The notes below the pieces were generated by a model. That model was not told the DNA's origin and did not search any database. It saw only the letters and a program-made list of their open reading frames with translations. From Liolophura sinensis (taxonomy: Eukaryota > Mollusca > Polyplacophora > Chitonida > Chitonidae): a stretch of DNA of 64,000 nt. Made by a program: the position numbers and the translations under genes. The DNA lies in the NCBI RefSeq assembly GCF_032854445.1, contig NC_088302.1:51616046-51680045 (forward strand), read 5' to 3'. Positions 1 through 13,450 of this stretch are shown in pieces (position 1 is the stretch's first letter; each line of letters starts with the position of its first letter).

Positions 1-239
1 TATTACCCGAGGAATATATACGGTGTATGGACGAAGTGATTCAAACGAACATCTCTTGCAATTTCATGCATTTTTTTTTACATTAAATACAAGTAGGCTT
101 ACATGTATATATACACACACATATGGAATATATCATAGAATGAATAAAGGTATAATTTTTTTGTACTAGTTTGTTGTGCTAGCGGTTGTTCTAAACATCT
201 ATACGTATACGCCTCTAGTGATACTTATACTGTTTTAAT

Positions 240-439
240 NNNNNNNNNNNNNNNNNNNNNNNNNNNNNNNNNNNNNNNNNNNNNNNNNNNNNNNNNNNNN
301 NNNNNNNNNNNNNNNNNNNNNNNNNNNNNNNNNNNNNNNNNNNNNNNNNNNNNNNNNNNNNNNNNNNNNNNNNNNNNNNNNNNNNNNNNNNNNNNNNNNN
401 NNNNNNNNNNNNNNNNNNNNNNNNNNNNNNNNNNNNNNN
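240..439. other. Assembly gap (200 N)
   Basis: A run of exactly 200 N, a conventional scaffold gap. Sequence to its left (1-239) is AT-rich with no gene that I can see. The true gap length is unknown. Confidence 0.98.
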
Positions 440-1160
440 AAAGGATGCACTACTCGGCCTGGTCACGGATAACTAACCCGCCGACTGCATGCTGGCCTAC
501 TGAACTATGAAAAGGCTTTATGCATTCTTGTCCTGCTTTGCACTGTACGTTACTGACGATCACCTGGACTCACCCAAGAGAGGAGGCTTCTCTAAACAAC
601 ACATGAATTACCTCTATGTATAGCATTTTTTCTGTACATACATCGTAACAAGCTGGTCACCAAGTACGGTTCTAAACTGCTTATAAAATGATGTATGAGC
701 ACATGTTTCATTGGCAGCTCAAAGAGATTTGGTTAGTTTGTTAGGATGTGATCTGAAAAAGGCCGTGCTGAAAAATGATTTTTCGTAATTTGAAATACTT
801 TTGGATCAATTGAGAAAAATAAAATTTTTGTGTGAACGTCGATATCATCTCAAGTTAATGACTGCTTCATTGAATTGGAAGTCGGAGGCATATTTTCAGA
901 GAAAAATCAGTAACAAAAATCCCCCCCCAACAAAAAAAGACCCATTTGAATAACATTAAAAAACAGAGAAAATCACAGTACTGCCTGTCTTTGGCAGAGT
1001 AACTAATGTACTTTCCGATCAGCTTTCATAAAAAAAATGATTACGCCAACCAAACGAGCAAAATGAAAGGTGTGTACATACCACGTTATTTGGGAGTTAT
1101 AAGCGCGAATTCAAGGTTTTTGTGAGTGATGCAAGAACTACTTTTGCAATATTTTTCTCT
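440..1160. other. Intergenic, nothing recognised
   Basis: AT-rich sequence with short homopolymer runs (C and A runs near 921-940) and no ORF with coding character on either strand. Confidence 0.5.
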
Positions 1161-1161
1161 C

Positions 1162-1282
1162 AGGTACGTGGGAAGGTCTGCCAGCAAGCTGCGGATGGTC
1201 CTCCCACCATAATGCTGGCCGCCGTGGTATAAGTGAAATATTCTTGAGCACGCCTTACAATACCAATCAAATAAATAAATAT
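1162..1282 (+). mobile_element. SINE 3' fragment (family 1)
   Basis: This is the 3' half of the tRNA-derived SINE seen full-length at 50885. It starts at the 'tacgtgggaaggtctgcc' block, continues through 'ctggccgccg' and the 'aagtgaaatattcttgag' block, and ends in AAAT repeats. The middle is shortened by a deletion between the 'gatggtc' and 'ctcccacc' blocks. Family assignment rests on direct comparison with the other copies in this window. Confidence 0.85.
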
Positions 1283-1329
1283 TTTTTCTCTCGGCGGATG
1301 CGCACAAATAAATAAACAAATAAATAAAA

Positions 1330-2440
1330 CATGTAAATGATACCATAATGCTGAAAATATAACAGAATTTCAGAAGAGTGCTTAAAACTTGAACGTGAAC
1401 CGTTTTCACTCAGAAAGCTTTCAACGAACTGAATTTGTATCATATTAAAAAATAGTGTTACATGATCATGTTACATATAATCTCGTGATCATGGGAATTT
1501 ATGTCGCAATTACGAGAAATGAACACAACAGTTTTCATAATTACTAGATAATTCCTACATGGACATAAGGTGTCTGTATTTCTAAAATTATGAGCATTAT
1601 CTCACTGAGTGGTTGTCGCCTTTCCCCTTTGATTTAGATACTTTCTCTGGTAGTCTTAATTCGCCCAAAGCCTTCTTTAAGGGTTATGTGGTTAGTGCCG
1701 GTATAACTCTGAGGACAATTTGGAGTGTCTAAAACTAACCTGGTTAACTAACATTGAAGGAAAAGTTTACCAACCTAAAACAGCACTCAGAAAATTAAGA
1801 TGATTGCCAGTTAACTAGTTGGCTTAAGCGACAATGTCAACGTTTAGTGCTGTTACTCAGTCCCAAACATTTCGCGGCCAATAAACTTTTGTGCATACCT
1901 GGCCCAACCTTTGAGAAAGCAGCCATAACAATCTTGACATTGATGTTGACCGTTAAAAGCCTTTATATGGATCTTTCTATGCCTGCAGCAGCGAGGGATG
2001 CCTAGCAACACCGAGGAGACGTCATTCGCCGCCTCATCACACCACCCGTCTCCTTGTGCCCTGTCCAAAGTTTAGATAGTTTCTATCATTTTGATACCAA
2101 ATATGCACAAGTACACCAAAATGGCAGACTGGCAGTGAAAAAGACTTCACACCATAAAATACACAGAATTACATTCTAACGGAACTAATAGGATACTTAT
2201 ACCAGCGATGAGCTGTGCAAGAGATCTGTGAAAAATCCTATTCAAAGTTCCCTACATACTTGGGAGGAACAGCATTATATGACAAAGCAAAGACACGGAT
2301 TATCTTTAATAGAAAGCAAGGTCACCAAAACTAGAAGTGCGAATAAGTTCTATGCAAATAATCACAGGCAACTGAAAAAAAATTACCCGACGATCTAAAA
2401 ATCGCTGGAATGTATGCATTCTAGCTGTATTTATGTTTTT
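1330..2440. other. Intergenic, nothing recognised
   Basis: No coding exon, RNA gene or structured repeat recognised. A 71-codon open stretch on the minus strand (1853-2068) has no recognisable motif or splice context. Confidence 0.4.
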
Positions 2441-2445
2441 TACTG

Positions 2446-2505
2446 ATTGGTGTTTTATTCCACACTCAAGAATATTTCACTTAGGATGGCTGCTAGCATT
2501 TTGGC
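2446..2505 (-). mobile_element. SINE 3' fragment (family 1)
   Basis: Minus-oriented 3' end of the family 1 SINE: 'gattggtgttttattccac' followed by 'actcaagaatatttcactta'. Only the last 60 bases or so remain and the body is gone. Confidence 0.75.
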
Positions 2506-2509
2506 TTAT

Positions 2510-3413
2510 CGGTCAAGTCAACCGGGGGTACAGACAGGTATATGCCCAGTAATCGTCCGCACATATGAATTGACATGGCTTACTGCAGGCGAATCGTCAC
2601 AGCTAATTGGCTTAAGTTTTCACCAATTGCAACCAATTAAATACTGAATAATTCTGAATGTTGTACTTATCAGCTGTTGATGCCTCATGTAACTAACGGG
2701 TCGCGTGCCCAAGTAGAGAATCAAGTTTTATATCCAAGACAATATTTATCTAAAATTATTAAGACTTTGCTGAAATTATTAAAACATTTATATATATTTT
2801 AAAGGAACGGCAACCCTATGCATGATATGTATGATATGTGCCAATGCGGGGAAAAAATCGTCAGCGCATTATATGGGTTTGTCTCCTTCATAAACACAGG
2901 TGTAAGAGGGAGGGTTTCACATGGATACAAATTTACGAGTGGATGGACAGAGATGCAAAGACAATGGAAAGGGTTCTGAGGAAAGATGGTCATTAGGCCA
3001 ATATTATATCAGTTCATTAGACCTTGAAGTAATAACTACATACTGTCTAGAACTTCTTGCATCCTACTAAAAGGGAGGCAACAGCATGGAGGCTTTCATT
3101 ATGTATTCATCTGAACGAAGTTTCCAAGGAAGGGTAAGAGACCCCACCTTTAATTAGATATGCAAAAAAAAGTTTCTTTACATTATTGTAGGTTTTGCGA
3201 TGAAATAACGTGTGAGATTGAATCTTCTACTAAACAGGTCTCACCAAGACCTGAGTCATGCTGAATGGATCTATGTAAATATGGGAAATTCACTGGGAAA
3301 TGACCCGAGACCAGTCGGTAAACGAGGACATCGGCCCGTCTAGTAGGAAGCTGCACAAGCCGAGAGGTCACGAACGGGCACATTTGACGGGAAAATCTCC
3401 CTTTCGTGTTATT
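2510..3413. other. Intergenic, nothing recognised
   Basis: AT-rich sequence between a SINE fragment and the 3' end of a degenerate LINE. No coding signal seen. Confidence 0.4.
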
Positions 3414-4805
3414 ATCCTAGTAACACTGCCACAAACTAACGATAAAGCTTTTTAGTTGGCTCATCACTTCTGAAACAGAAAGGGGTATTACATGAGTGAC
3501 ATCTTTCATTAAGAGGCCTGCCTTAGCCAGTGCATCATCTTGCTCGTTACCAGAGATACCGACAGGACTCGGTACCCACTCAAAGAATGCAGAGACCCCT
3601 TTGTGGGCTAGATAAGTATATAGGTATAAAACTACAAGGACAAGTGGTAAGAATTTGATGACATTCGGGCATTTTAAAGATTTTAAGGCAGATAGGGAGT
3701 CACTTAATATAACACATTTCAATGGTTTAAACACGTTAAGAAATTTGAGAGGCATTAGAATACCCGTTAACTCTGCAGAGTAAACAGACACGTAGTCAGA
3801 TAACCTGGACTTGTTACCATAATTAAGTTCTGGGATGTCTTTGGCAGCGGCAACCTTACCGGTATCAGGGCATTTAAAACAGTGGAGCTTCTGAGCTCGC
3901 TTAATGACACGCTGAGCCTCTGCCTTACACCTTTTGTATGTTATAATATCTTCCAGTGATCCTGACCGTTGTGCTTTGTTCTTAGCTCGCTTTTTGTTTC
4001 TGATGGCGTCAGCGCACTCATTGCTCCACCATGGCACAGGGGCTCTTACTATGCCGCCACCAGATGTACGAGGTCTGGACTTTCCAGCAGCAGAATTGAT
4101 GACCAAACGTCAGTTTACGTTCCTCTCTATATGTGAACCAATCAGCTTTGCTAAATTTCCAGCGAGGAGAATAACCCTGCTGGTTAGTGTGAGGGCAGAC
4201 TCCAAAACTAGTAACAATTGGACAATGGCCACTACCACATGGAGAATCTTGATCTACTGACCAAGACGACGCAGCTGCCAAGTAATTCGAACACAAAGTG
4301 AAACCTATTGCTGAAAAATTTCCAGTGCGGATGTCCAGTCGAGTGCCCGACCCGTTATTCAGAACAACAAAATTATTTTCCTCGATAAACTCACAAACTG
4401 CTTTACCACTGCCATCATTATGAGAGCAGCCCATGCCCTGTGAGGAGAAGTCCCCACAGATGATGTAGGATCCCATCAAAGTGCTGACCAGGGAATTTAG
4501 ATCGGTTAGTCGTAACTTTTAGCAAGGGTTGTACAAATTAACAACATTAATTGGCTTCCACGAGGACAGAGCCAACAGATAGCACTGTCATTCAAAAGAA
4601 TTGAATACAGGGAGCGTAACCTCAGTGTATGGAATGTCATCTTTGATGAACATAGCTAGCCCACCTCGAGGGGAGAATTCTCTATCTGTTCTTTTCACAG
4701 AGTAGCCTGGAATAGTGAAGTCCAAATGAGGTTTAAGGGATGTTTCAATTCGTTCAACAACAAGTTCGTATACAAGACGAGAATCTGCGTGGACCGTAAT
4801 TGTTG
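3414..4805 (-). mobile_element. Internally deleted non-LTR retrotransposon (endonuclease and RNase H remnants)
   Basis: The segment from about 4800 down to 4018 encodes, with one in-frame stop and a frame change, an endonuclease/exonuclease/phosphatase-type domain. It contains an I-I-C-G-D-F stretch, the 'SGTRLDIRTGN' region and a C-terminal 'SPCGSGHCPIV' block that resembles the SDH-type active-site motif. Next come basic residues typical of the post-endonuclease linker (W-W-S-N-E-C then K/R-rich). About 50 codons later the frame runs into an RNase H-like domain at 3417-3830: 'SAELTGIL', 'ILSDSLSALKSL', then 'FFEWVPSPVGISGNEQDDAL', with the SDS and GNE..D residues visible. The whole reverse transcriptase domain (normally several hundred codons) is missing. 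RNase H suggests an I-, LOA- or related clade element. It is a dead copy. Confidence 0.8.
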
Positions 4806-7800
4806 TGTAAATAATTATTTTTCGTCATAGTTTAATTCAATACAATTATTTTAGTATTTATTGCAATTATTTACAACAATAATGAATTTAATATTACAGA
4901 GTTCTTTGGAAAGTGCCATTGACTGAAATATTGTTGATTGTCATGTGAATGGTGAAGCAAAATGTATATACAATAGATCTGAGCTTGAATGCTGATTTAA
5001 CATTTTAGCCCTTTCTTTGTGTAAACTGTTTTGTTGAGCTGACATGGACGTTTTTATGTGCTATATTCTTTTTATATGATCAGAACCGGTTCATCCCACG
5101 CTCACATTTAAAACTTGTGAAAAGAATTGTCGAAAGTAAAAGCACCGTCTCATTTCTAGGCGGAAATCTCATATAAACGAACTTTGCGGTTATGGATAAC
5201 TGCTTGTCTTGTTAACTCGGACATGGGTTTTGCTACAACCCCACTCTACCGCAGTCTCTCAGACCTGACACGTAAAAATTATGGCCCGGGCTGGTGCGGG
5301 ACGACAGTTTAAATTATGACCATGCAGATGCAAGATGATATACCGATAATGTTTGAACCATAGTAGATTGAATAAGCCTTGTCTGATTGTAGTGAATAGG
5401 CAGTCAAACAGAAAACCATTACCGGTAGCCTACAACGCTCGCCAACTAGGGTCTGTCCTTCAATGAATTCCGTGCGCAGTTAATAAGACTGTGTTCTCGG
5501 CTGTTTCCGGTGACATAATATCGTTTTAGATAAGCAAAGAATTTACACTTGCACAGACACATGTGAACGGCTCGGTAAACCAAAAGACAGTTTATAGGCT
5601 AGGTACAATTTTAAACCGACGGGCTAGCAGGTCTGCCAAAGACTTTTTACTATCTATACTACTTTGTTGTTCATTAGAAAATCATGTTGTCGTTGTTACA
5701 CTGTTCAGTACATACTTTTAATTTAAGTGCAGTAACATTTCCGTTCAAGGTGATTCTATAATCCTTGCAATATAAACGCAAGTGTTAGAATGTCAACACT
5801 CTCTATAAGTGTTAAGCTGATAAATCGTGTTAAATATTGTAAAATTTGATTGCACACATCTTACAACTATTCAGTCGAGTAATGACTACATGGAAGGTAC
5901 ATAATGTTACATTAAAAGACTTAAAACATGAAATGCATTATATACACAAAAGAAGTGCTGTCTTGACGTAAGATAATGGTACATTACTGCACTGTCTCCT
6001 TATATAAACTGTTAAATTTCTTAAACCGCTGAAGGCTTAACGTAACATTCTGAATGTTTTCACAGCTCCACCGCTGTCACCATGTTAGAATTAGCATGAT
6101 TAAATTTGTACACAGCATTTCAATTTTAAGAGAGTATTTAGTTTAAAACCAAACCATTGTATCAGGGTGACAGCAGGTTTGAATATTTTTTTATAATGTG
6201 GTGCAGTATTCAACATGAAACTCTTATATCACAACAACAGAACTGAGCAGATGTGACACGGTCTGCGATATGTAGTACTGCATGCGGCGTCTACAAAATG
6301 CTGACATGAAACAGCCGACACGGTACTGAACACCACCATACAGATTCGTACCACCTGAACCAAAAATGTCCTTCCATCGTTGTGTAGTATATGGTTGATA
6401 TTCTAGGGCGTAAGGAGAATGCAAATGTCTGAATCTCTATGCAGACTTATGATGATGGCTGTAGTTTTATGGCAACTAGCTCCATTCTATTAAATGGTGT
6501 GCGCCAAACCATTGCTCTATGTATTCAACACAACATATCCATTATAGCTACACTGAATGTACCCACGCTGACGAAAAATACAACGAAACATCTGTTTGTA
6601 CACTCTCTTAACACTTTTGTATAAATAAAACTGGTCAAGTGGCACAGCTGGTACATCTAGACGATGAAAATAATTTGCTACGACAAATCAGTTGAGTTGT
6701 TATTTCCATTTCATATATTTTCCATACACAAAAGCAGTCTTACATTAAAAATACACAGGACTTACAAGTATAAATGAAAACCATTAGGCTGACTCCACAA
6801 TTCACCTGACGGATTATAATGATACATATTGCATCCCCATATACTATAACTACACTGACTGTGACCTATACCAAATTAGACTAAGCCATTCAAAAGCAAA
6901 ACAAGAAACAAAATCACCCATAACCATGAAAATATCTGTCATTATGAATCTACAAAAGACACACGTACATGGGCAGGGTATATAACTGGCCCTAAGTAAA
7001 ACATAATCAATGTCTCCCATGCGAATCTGTGTACATTATGTGCATATTGATATACCCTAATACTACACTCTTACAAAGTTAATAGGGCCTACCCGTATGT
7101 TACCTATTAGACGAATATAGACAATCTTGCCTATGTTAGATTAATCTCATACCCACATACATGACATGTATAATCTTGGATAGAACTTAATTTTGGCCAA
7201 CCATATAGACGTTCCAACGTTTAGATTATTTCAGCACCTTGATAAATTAGTATGGACCAATGGTACTCAAATTTCTGGCACCTAGTGAGAACGAAGGCCA
7301 TAACTTGACAACTATTTTGACGGATTGATCCTCTATGGAGACACATAAACCCTACAGAAATGTGTCCCGAATGCAGTTCACAGAAAAAAACATTAACACG
7401 GAAACGAGGCCAGATTGACAGAACGGCTAAGTATATAGACAGGATTACCCAAGAGTCGGCTACAAGGGGCGGGTAAACTGAACCATATAACATATACGTT
7501 CATCATAAACTATTCCATGGAAACCCATCAAGAACTACTCAGAAATCATAATGTACATCAACTGTTTTTACATTATTGGTTCGATATCAACGAGTTCCCT
7601 GAAGAAGAACACGACCGAGATCGCTCGGCTCGGAAGGCGTATTGTTTGAGTTACATGACCACAACGGCAAGACAAGCTGTGTCGGTAACCAACGGAAAAT
7701 GGCCTCCGCGACTAACGATTCCGACCTATTCAAGAAGCAGACCTGAAATTATATCTGGATGAGTCTGTATATAGAAAGAAATGGTTTTTCACATTTGTTT

Positions 7801-7906
7801 CCTTTGTGGATGTTAATTTACAATAATTTCTGCCTTCCTGAAACTTACATACAGCCTGTCGGTCATTGCGTCGTCACACCGTACCTAAGAGATCTATCGA
7901 GAAAGT
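4806..7906. other. Intergenic, nothing recognised
   Basis: About 3 kb of AT-rich DNA. Several open stretches of 60-90 codons exist on both strands but none shows a domain, a repeat or flanking splice sites. Confidence 0.4.
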
Positions 7907-8117
7907 TTACCATAGAGGCAGTAACGTATAAAGCTCGTTAATGAGAGAATCGTTAAGTTCATCCTCGGCATCCTGAAGAGGTGATCCCAATTCTTGCTCT
8001 TCTCCTGCCTCGCCCTGAGGAGACTCCACGCCCTGGTCTGTTGCTGGTTTGCTAGAATTGCGCACATGGTGAAGCTCAGACACTATCTGCTGTTTGGCTC
8101 TCCACAATTTATTTTGA
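7907..8117 (-). CDS. Possible terminal coding exon, unknown protein
   Basis: A splice-acceptor-like 'cttatccacag' is followed by an open frame of about 70 codons ending in TAA at 7907. The predicted residues begin QNKLWRAKQQIVSEL and continue into an acidic, Gln/Glu/Pro-rich stretch (GEEQELGSPLQDAEDEL) ending NELYTLLPLW. The composition is more protein-like than neighbouring open frames and the reading frame stops immediately upstream of the acceptor, as expected of an exon. No partner exon was found and no family is recognised. It could also be a piece of an old processed copy or a chance ORF. Confidence 0.25.
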
Positions 8118-8129
8118 CTGTGGATAAGT

Positions 8130-10175
8130 CAACCTTTGGCTGTTGACATACATGTCAACGGACACCTCGACGTTTTCTGGATATCTTTTCAGGAGTGTAT
8201 GAATTACTTCTGAATTGTTTTCTTGGGTGTTTTGCCTGCTGAGTCAATAGCTCTACATGTGACATTGTTTCTCACAACAAAAATTAATCAATCATAATAA
8301 CATAAATGTTGAATGTTTCATTTTATTTTTACAATTGTTTTTATATGAACATTTTTCTGATGTGAACAGGAAGGTCATCTGAAAGTTGATCGCCCCACTG
8401 GATGCCGAACACCAGACCGGGTCACGGAGTTAACCTTAACCTTAAAATGTAAACAAGACTGAAAATTTCGATGAGTCCACGAGTGAACTCTAGTCATGGG
8501 GATGAGATAAGTTGTTTTGCCCTCCGCCTTTCAGATCTCCATTATTTACTCATTACATGGTATGGACGTGTTAAAGTTCTTAATGGTAGAAGCAGTAAAC
8601 CAATTAAGGCATCAAATTATACCGCACAGTTTTAGCAATTTGTGTCTTAGGTACCGGTAGGATATCAATCTATTCGTGTTTTCCTTACAGAAATGGGAAT
8701 GTTTGGCGTCTGTTTCATCTTATGGGAATAAGATATTAGCTCAGCGCATTTCATTGAAGTGACATAAGCATTGCCTGCATAATCGCCGAATTACGCTGAC
8801 CACACCACTAGGATATGTTGAAATGTGTAATATTTTGTAAATATGTTGGCAGGGTGTTATTGTAATATGATTTAGCACACGACCCTGAAATAATTATTAT
8901 TAATTTTATAACCCAAACCTAACACACTTAAAGATATGTCAAAATATGTTTGTTCTCAATTTGCTCTAGTGCTGTGGGAATATAGTAATTGTCATGGTAC
9001 ATGCAATATACACGTTATTAATAAATATCTCCAATTGTCAATTTATGTACTGCACAGCACGTTTGATGAGGTTGACAGAAAAATTTTTTCTTGTATTTCT
9101 GGAAACTATGCACAAACTATAATTTGATCTCTAGACCTCCGTTCGACCTTAAACTCGTTCGATTTTACACAACTTACAGTCGATATCGAAGTGTTTGGGG
9201 ATATATTTGTTACATTCAGCGTGTGAACTATAAGTTTAGCGGACATGTGTATGGAGAAACTACTGCATAAATATAGGCTGTTCATTCAAACTTTTTAGAA
9301 AATAAAACACGTGTTTTTTAAACATAGGTAACATAGGTTCTTGCATGTACATACATCTGTAATGTTTACTTTCATGAAAAACATGGGTTCTGTGCTGTAC
9401 TCCTCCTCTCAAAGTAAACTTTCAAAAATGTATCTTTGATTTCTGGTTACTCTGATGGGTTGGATTGTAACAAACAATGCCATGTTAAATATTTTCCCTT
9501 GTAGTATTTGGAAACACATAGTCTTATCTAGTTTTACAGTGAATTCAAGGTGTCTTGGGGGAAAGGTCATTCACTCAGAACCGGTCCGATATAGTTGTAC
9601 TGGAAAATATCATTGCGCACCATGCTATCCACATCAATCTCTCCTGCTAGCGAAAATCGGGGTAATATATTACGAATCCAAAGGATGGATGTTGAGTAGT
9701 CTACATCGATAGTAGTTTCATCTGTTCAATATATTCTTTGCGTGGATGATAATGTCTCGTGCCGTACACTACGCATGTGCTTAACTATTACGCCCCGGGC
9801 GCTAGAATTGGTTATAATTCGAATTGTCGTCCTGTGCCAGTCCGGGTCTGAGTGATCGCGAGAAAGGCAGGTTGTAGCAAACCGCCTGCCCGTGTTAACA
9901 AGACATACAGAAATACTGTCACGGCAAAGTTCGCTTACATGAGATTTCCGCTCAGAAATGAAATGTTAATAAAAATGAGATGTTAATAATATTCTTCCGG
10001 GCACACGACATATCGGTCAAAGAACATGCAGATACCTGCAGTAAGGTTCTTAGAATTATGAATACTAGGATTTATTTCAAACAACTATCCAAACAGAAAA
10101 ATACACTAAATGCTAGCAATCAAGTAATGCATAGACCAAAGGGCTTCGGCCAGTACAAAACATTCCAAAAATTTA
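8130..10175. other. Intergenic, nothing recognised
   Basis: No gene, RNA or repeat recognised on either strand. Small open stretches (for example 9455-9712 plus) lack any supporting motif. Confidence 0.4.
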
Positions 10176-10262
10176 TAAAATTTGATTTATTTGATTGTTG
10201 TTTTATGCCGTACTCAAGAATATTGCGCTTATATGACGACGGCCAGCATTATGGTGGGAGAA
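10176..10262 (-). mobile_element. SINE 3' fragment (family 1)
   Basis: Minus-oriented copy of the 3' end of the family 1 SINE: the T-rich tail, 'gccgtactcaagaatatt' and 'ggccagcattatggtgggag' blocks are present in the expected order. Confidence 0.85.
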
Positions 10263-10721
10263 ACAGAGTTTAAAATATGCTTTAAATGCTATATTAAAGT
10301 AATAAATAGGCCTTGACCGATATGTCCCCGAGATATAAAATTTAAAATTAAGATGGCGCATATACTGTACATCGACTTTTTCTACCACTAAAGCACATTT
10401 TTCAGAGAGAAATTCGTGAATACAATTATTGTGAAATTAGACTAGGCAAATTATTTCTCTACACCCCATCGTTCTCTCAGAATGTTCAAAATGTTGATCA
10501 CCGTAGTGGTTGAAGAATTAGGGTAACGCTTACATGTATATCACATGTAAAACAAATTATGTATACAAAGTTCTTGAAGTTAAACAAAGTACTGTTTTGA
10601 TTTAAGAGGGTGTATTTTATTGCCTAGAAATTTGCTTTAAGACCTATACTTTTAAGTCAAAACAGGGGATCGGAGATGATTTAGCAATTCAAGGCCACAA
10701 GGACTTTAACACGTATGTTTC

Positions 10722-10808
10722 TGTTTATTTATTTATCGGATTGTTGTTTTACGCCGTACTCCGCCGTACTCAAGAATATTTCACTTACAAGACGACGGTC
10801 AACATCCG
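10722..10808 (-). mobile_element. SINE 3' fragment with small internal duplication
   Basis: Minus-oriented 3' end of the family 1 SINE with T-rich tail. The 'cgccgtactc' motif is present twice in direct succession (about 10751-10770), a local slippage or duplication not seen in the other copies. Confidence 0.8.
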
Positions 10809-10809
10809 A

Positions 10810-13090
10810 AGCAAATCCCGACGACGAGCAAATCCCCAAAATACCTATGTTTCTATGTCACGCGGTTGGGGCGAGGGTGGGGGCTGGGAAGACGGATAAA
10901 CAACACATGTGAGATCACTGAGAAATGGTCACAAATACCTTGTCCTTCCCCAGGTTTAACTTTTAAGAACAAACGCGTGAGCGTCAAGATCAACAGAAGA
11001 AAACAAAACATTGAAAGTCACATATAAAGCTTTGTGAGTGCCTTTGTTTTGAACTTCATGAGCACCAGAGAATTATTCTTTCCATCGTTACACCCCAGGG
11101 TATCGGGCATACATACAACTCGCTTATGGCGGGAGATATGACCCATTTTTTCTACCCCGTCAGTGATCAGTAAGTCTTGGTCGTACAAAAAACATCAGGT
11201 GAGTTTCCTGAAAATTACACAAATTCAACGAATAAACTATCGCCCACAGCGCTTTAAAAATTGGCATTTTCTGAGGCTATATCATTTGCGGGATTATTTT
11301 CTTCACCCACGCCGTTTGTAACGAGGAAAATCACGTGGAGTCTGGCATCCGGACTGTCTTACAGGATAGCGTATAATTTCACACACTTATCTGTTGGCAT
11401 CAGGAGTCATACTTTTCCAGCAGGCGTTTTGGCCATAATGTATCGGGTATTATTGTAACAGGGGTGTTGATTATTCTTTCAGGTCTGTTGGATGTGGTAT
11501 CGGCTCTGTCCGCGCAGAAGACATCGGTTCACTCCGGCAGCCGACGATAGTGGCCGAAGCAGTCTAGACATGTCCGGAATTACCCAGATTTTGTAGAGCC
11601 ACAGCCAGGGCTAAAACAATAGAGAGTATAACACCGTCTTAATCCCAGATAATAGTATTACCAGAAACGGCCGGGGGGGGGGGGGGGGGGGGGGGGCGTG
11701 ACAGAAATAAAAAAAGCATGTTCTGAGTTTGAACCCAAGACTATCATGGTGTCCATATACAATGGGGCTATTACTAAGGGCCAGCCATAAAGATTATGCG
11801 GTTTTAATGTTGTGCTCATGGCCGACAACACAACACAGAAAGAATGCACTGCTTAAAAGCTGATTCGCCTTCTCACGGTGGACTGAAGTCATTGATTTCA
11901 TGCAGTTTCATGCAGTTATTTGGTGATTATGTGAAAACTGCTTTCGATAGACAACCATTAAACAAATATCTCTTATCAGTGTGTTAATTCACATGTATAT
12001 CAATACCTTTTTATCCAGATATGTAAAAACAGACAAAATGAAGGCACACTCAACACGGACGTCAACTTGCTCATTTTTCTTCTGTAAAATTCTCATTGCC
12101 AGTTAATGATTACTGGCATTAATTGTCATTGGTAATGTGTATCAAAGTAGATGCCAATGCGTATCCAGTAGTTATGGAGACGAAGGTTCTCATTAAAATT
12201 CAAAATGGCTGTCGAGTCAGGTGACTAAATCTTCCCAAATGTTTAGCATCGAGTACTTCCCTAAACATCACTAAGCCTGATGAATTTTTGACACACCGTT
12301 TTGTTAGAAAAAAGTTTTGCTGAGAATAACAATAATCCTAAGTGATACAATAGGATTTTCACGTCTGAAAGAATTGAACCAATAATGCGTAGGGGTGGAT
12401 GCCGTCCTGGCAGAACACCTATTGAAATAGAATTATAATTGCTCCCTAATTTAAAGCTCCAGTATCTTCAAAACTGCTACAGGTAGAGAAACGAAACTCG
12501 TCAGTAACATTGCTGACACAAGGTATAATATGTATTACTTTGCAATTTTTATATAAAAACTTTAAAACTCTCCTTTTCAATAATCCGATCAGACTGACAT
12601 TTGATATGCTGTAACAGTGAGAAGATCTACTTAATTGATAAAATAAAACTTGACTCGGTATGCAAAGAAGAATTTCTACAGCCAGTTTTAACAAGTTGCG
12701 TCACTCATTTTGTGTTTGGTTTAGTTTTCTTTCATGTTCTTGTTAATTTTATCGCACAGTGATGCAGATTTAACCGTATCTGAGTTAACCTTGTGCAATG
12801 AATCCAAACACGGCAATAGTTTTTCCCGGAAGTTTCAAGATTTTACCGGAAGTTTTTTGACACACCTCAACGATTTGAAGCATACACAGAGTACATGTAC
12901 ATAGCGCTTTGCACTGAGTGATTTTCAGCTTTACAGCTGTGGCGTGACCGCTAAATATAGTGGAAATTGCTGTTTTAAGCAATTTGCCGCAAACTGCACG
13001 TCGAAGGAAGGAATTAAGACCAGATTCATGATTAGGACGTCAAAATGCATTTAAAATGCCTTATATAACACGAGGACGTCAAAGTGTCAA
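10810..13090. other. Intergenic with diverged spacer-type repeat and a G24 run
   Basis: The stretch near 11130-11340 ('gtcagtgatcagtaagtc', then a CGCTTTAAAAAT-like block, then 'ttcttcaccc') is a diverged copy of the spacer repeated at 27241 and 40318, so that spacer sequence is an interspersed repeat. A run of 24 G lies at 11673-11696. No gene seen. Confidence 0.45.
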
Positions 13091-13450
13091 AGGGGCCTCC
13101 GTGGCTCAGTTGTTAGCGTAAATAAAATATTCTTGAGTACGGCGTAAAACACCAATAAAATTGGCCTTTATTTGAAAATTATTTTTCAAGCACTGCAACT
13201 CCCGCATTTATTAAGACACTTTTACGATTTTCCGCACACATGCAGTACACGTATAACCCTTTGCACTCAGCCATTATCAGCTTTACAGTTGTAGCGGTTT
13301 TGTGTCGCGTGACCTGCAAATAGGGGGCGAAATTGCACATTTTCTGACTTAATGGCAATTTGCGACCAAACTATGCATCAGAGAAAAGTAAAATTACTAG
13401 ATTAGTGATCAGAACATCAAACTACGCCAAGATTCGCACTTAAAATATTT
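12880..13450. repeat. Two diverged direct repeats of about 200 bp
   Basis: The block at about 12885-13075 (containing 'cgctttgcactgagtgattt' and a 'cagctttacagctgt' stretch, then a CAATTTGC segment and a 'ggacgtcaaa' segment) recurs in diverged form at about 13240-13450. A family 1 SINE remnant sits between the two. Looser matches continue to about 14.4 kb. Function unknown; probably an old repeat. Confidence 0.45.
13092..13160 (+). mobile_element. Internally deleted SINE (family 1)
   Basis: The tRNA-like head 'ggggcctccgtggctcagtt' is joined after only about 15 bases to the 3' end 'aatattcttgagtacggcg'. About 200 bp of the body are missing. Confidence 0.85.
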
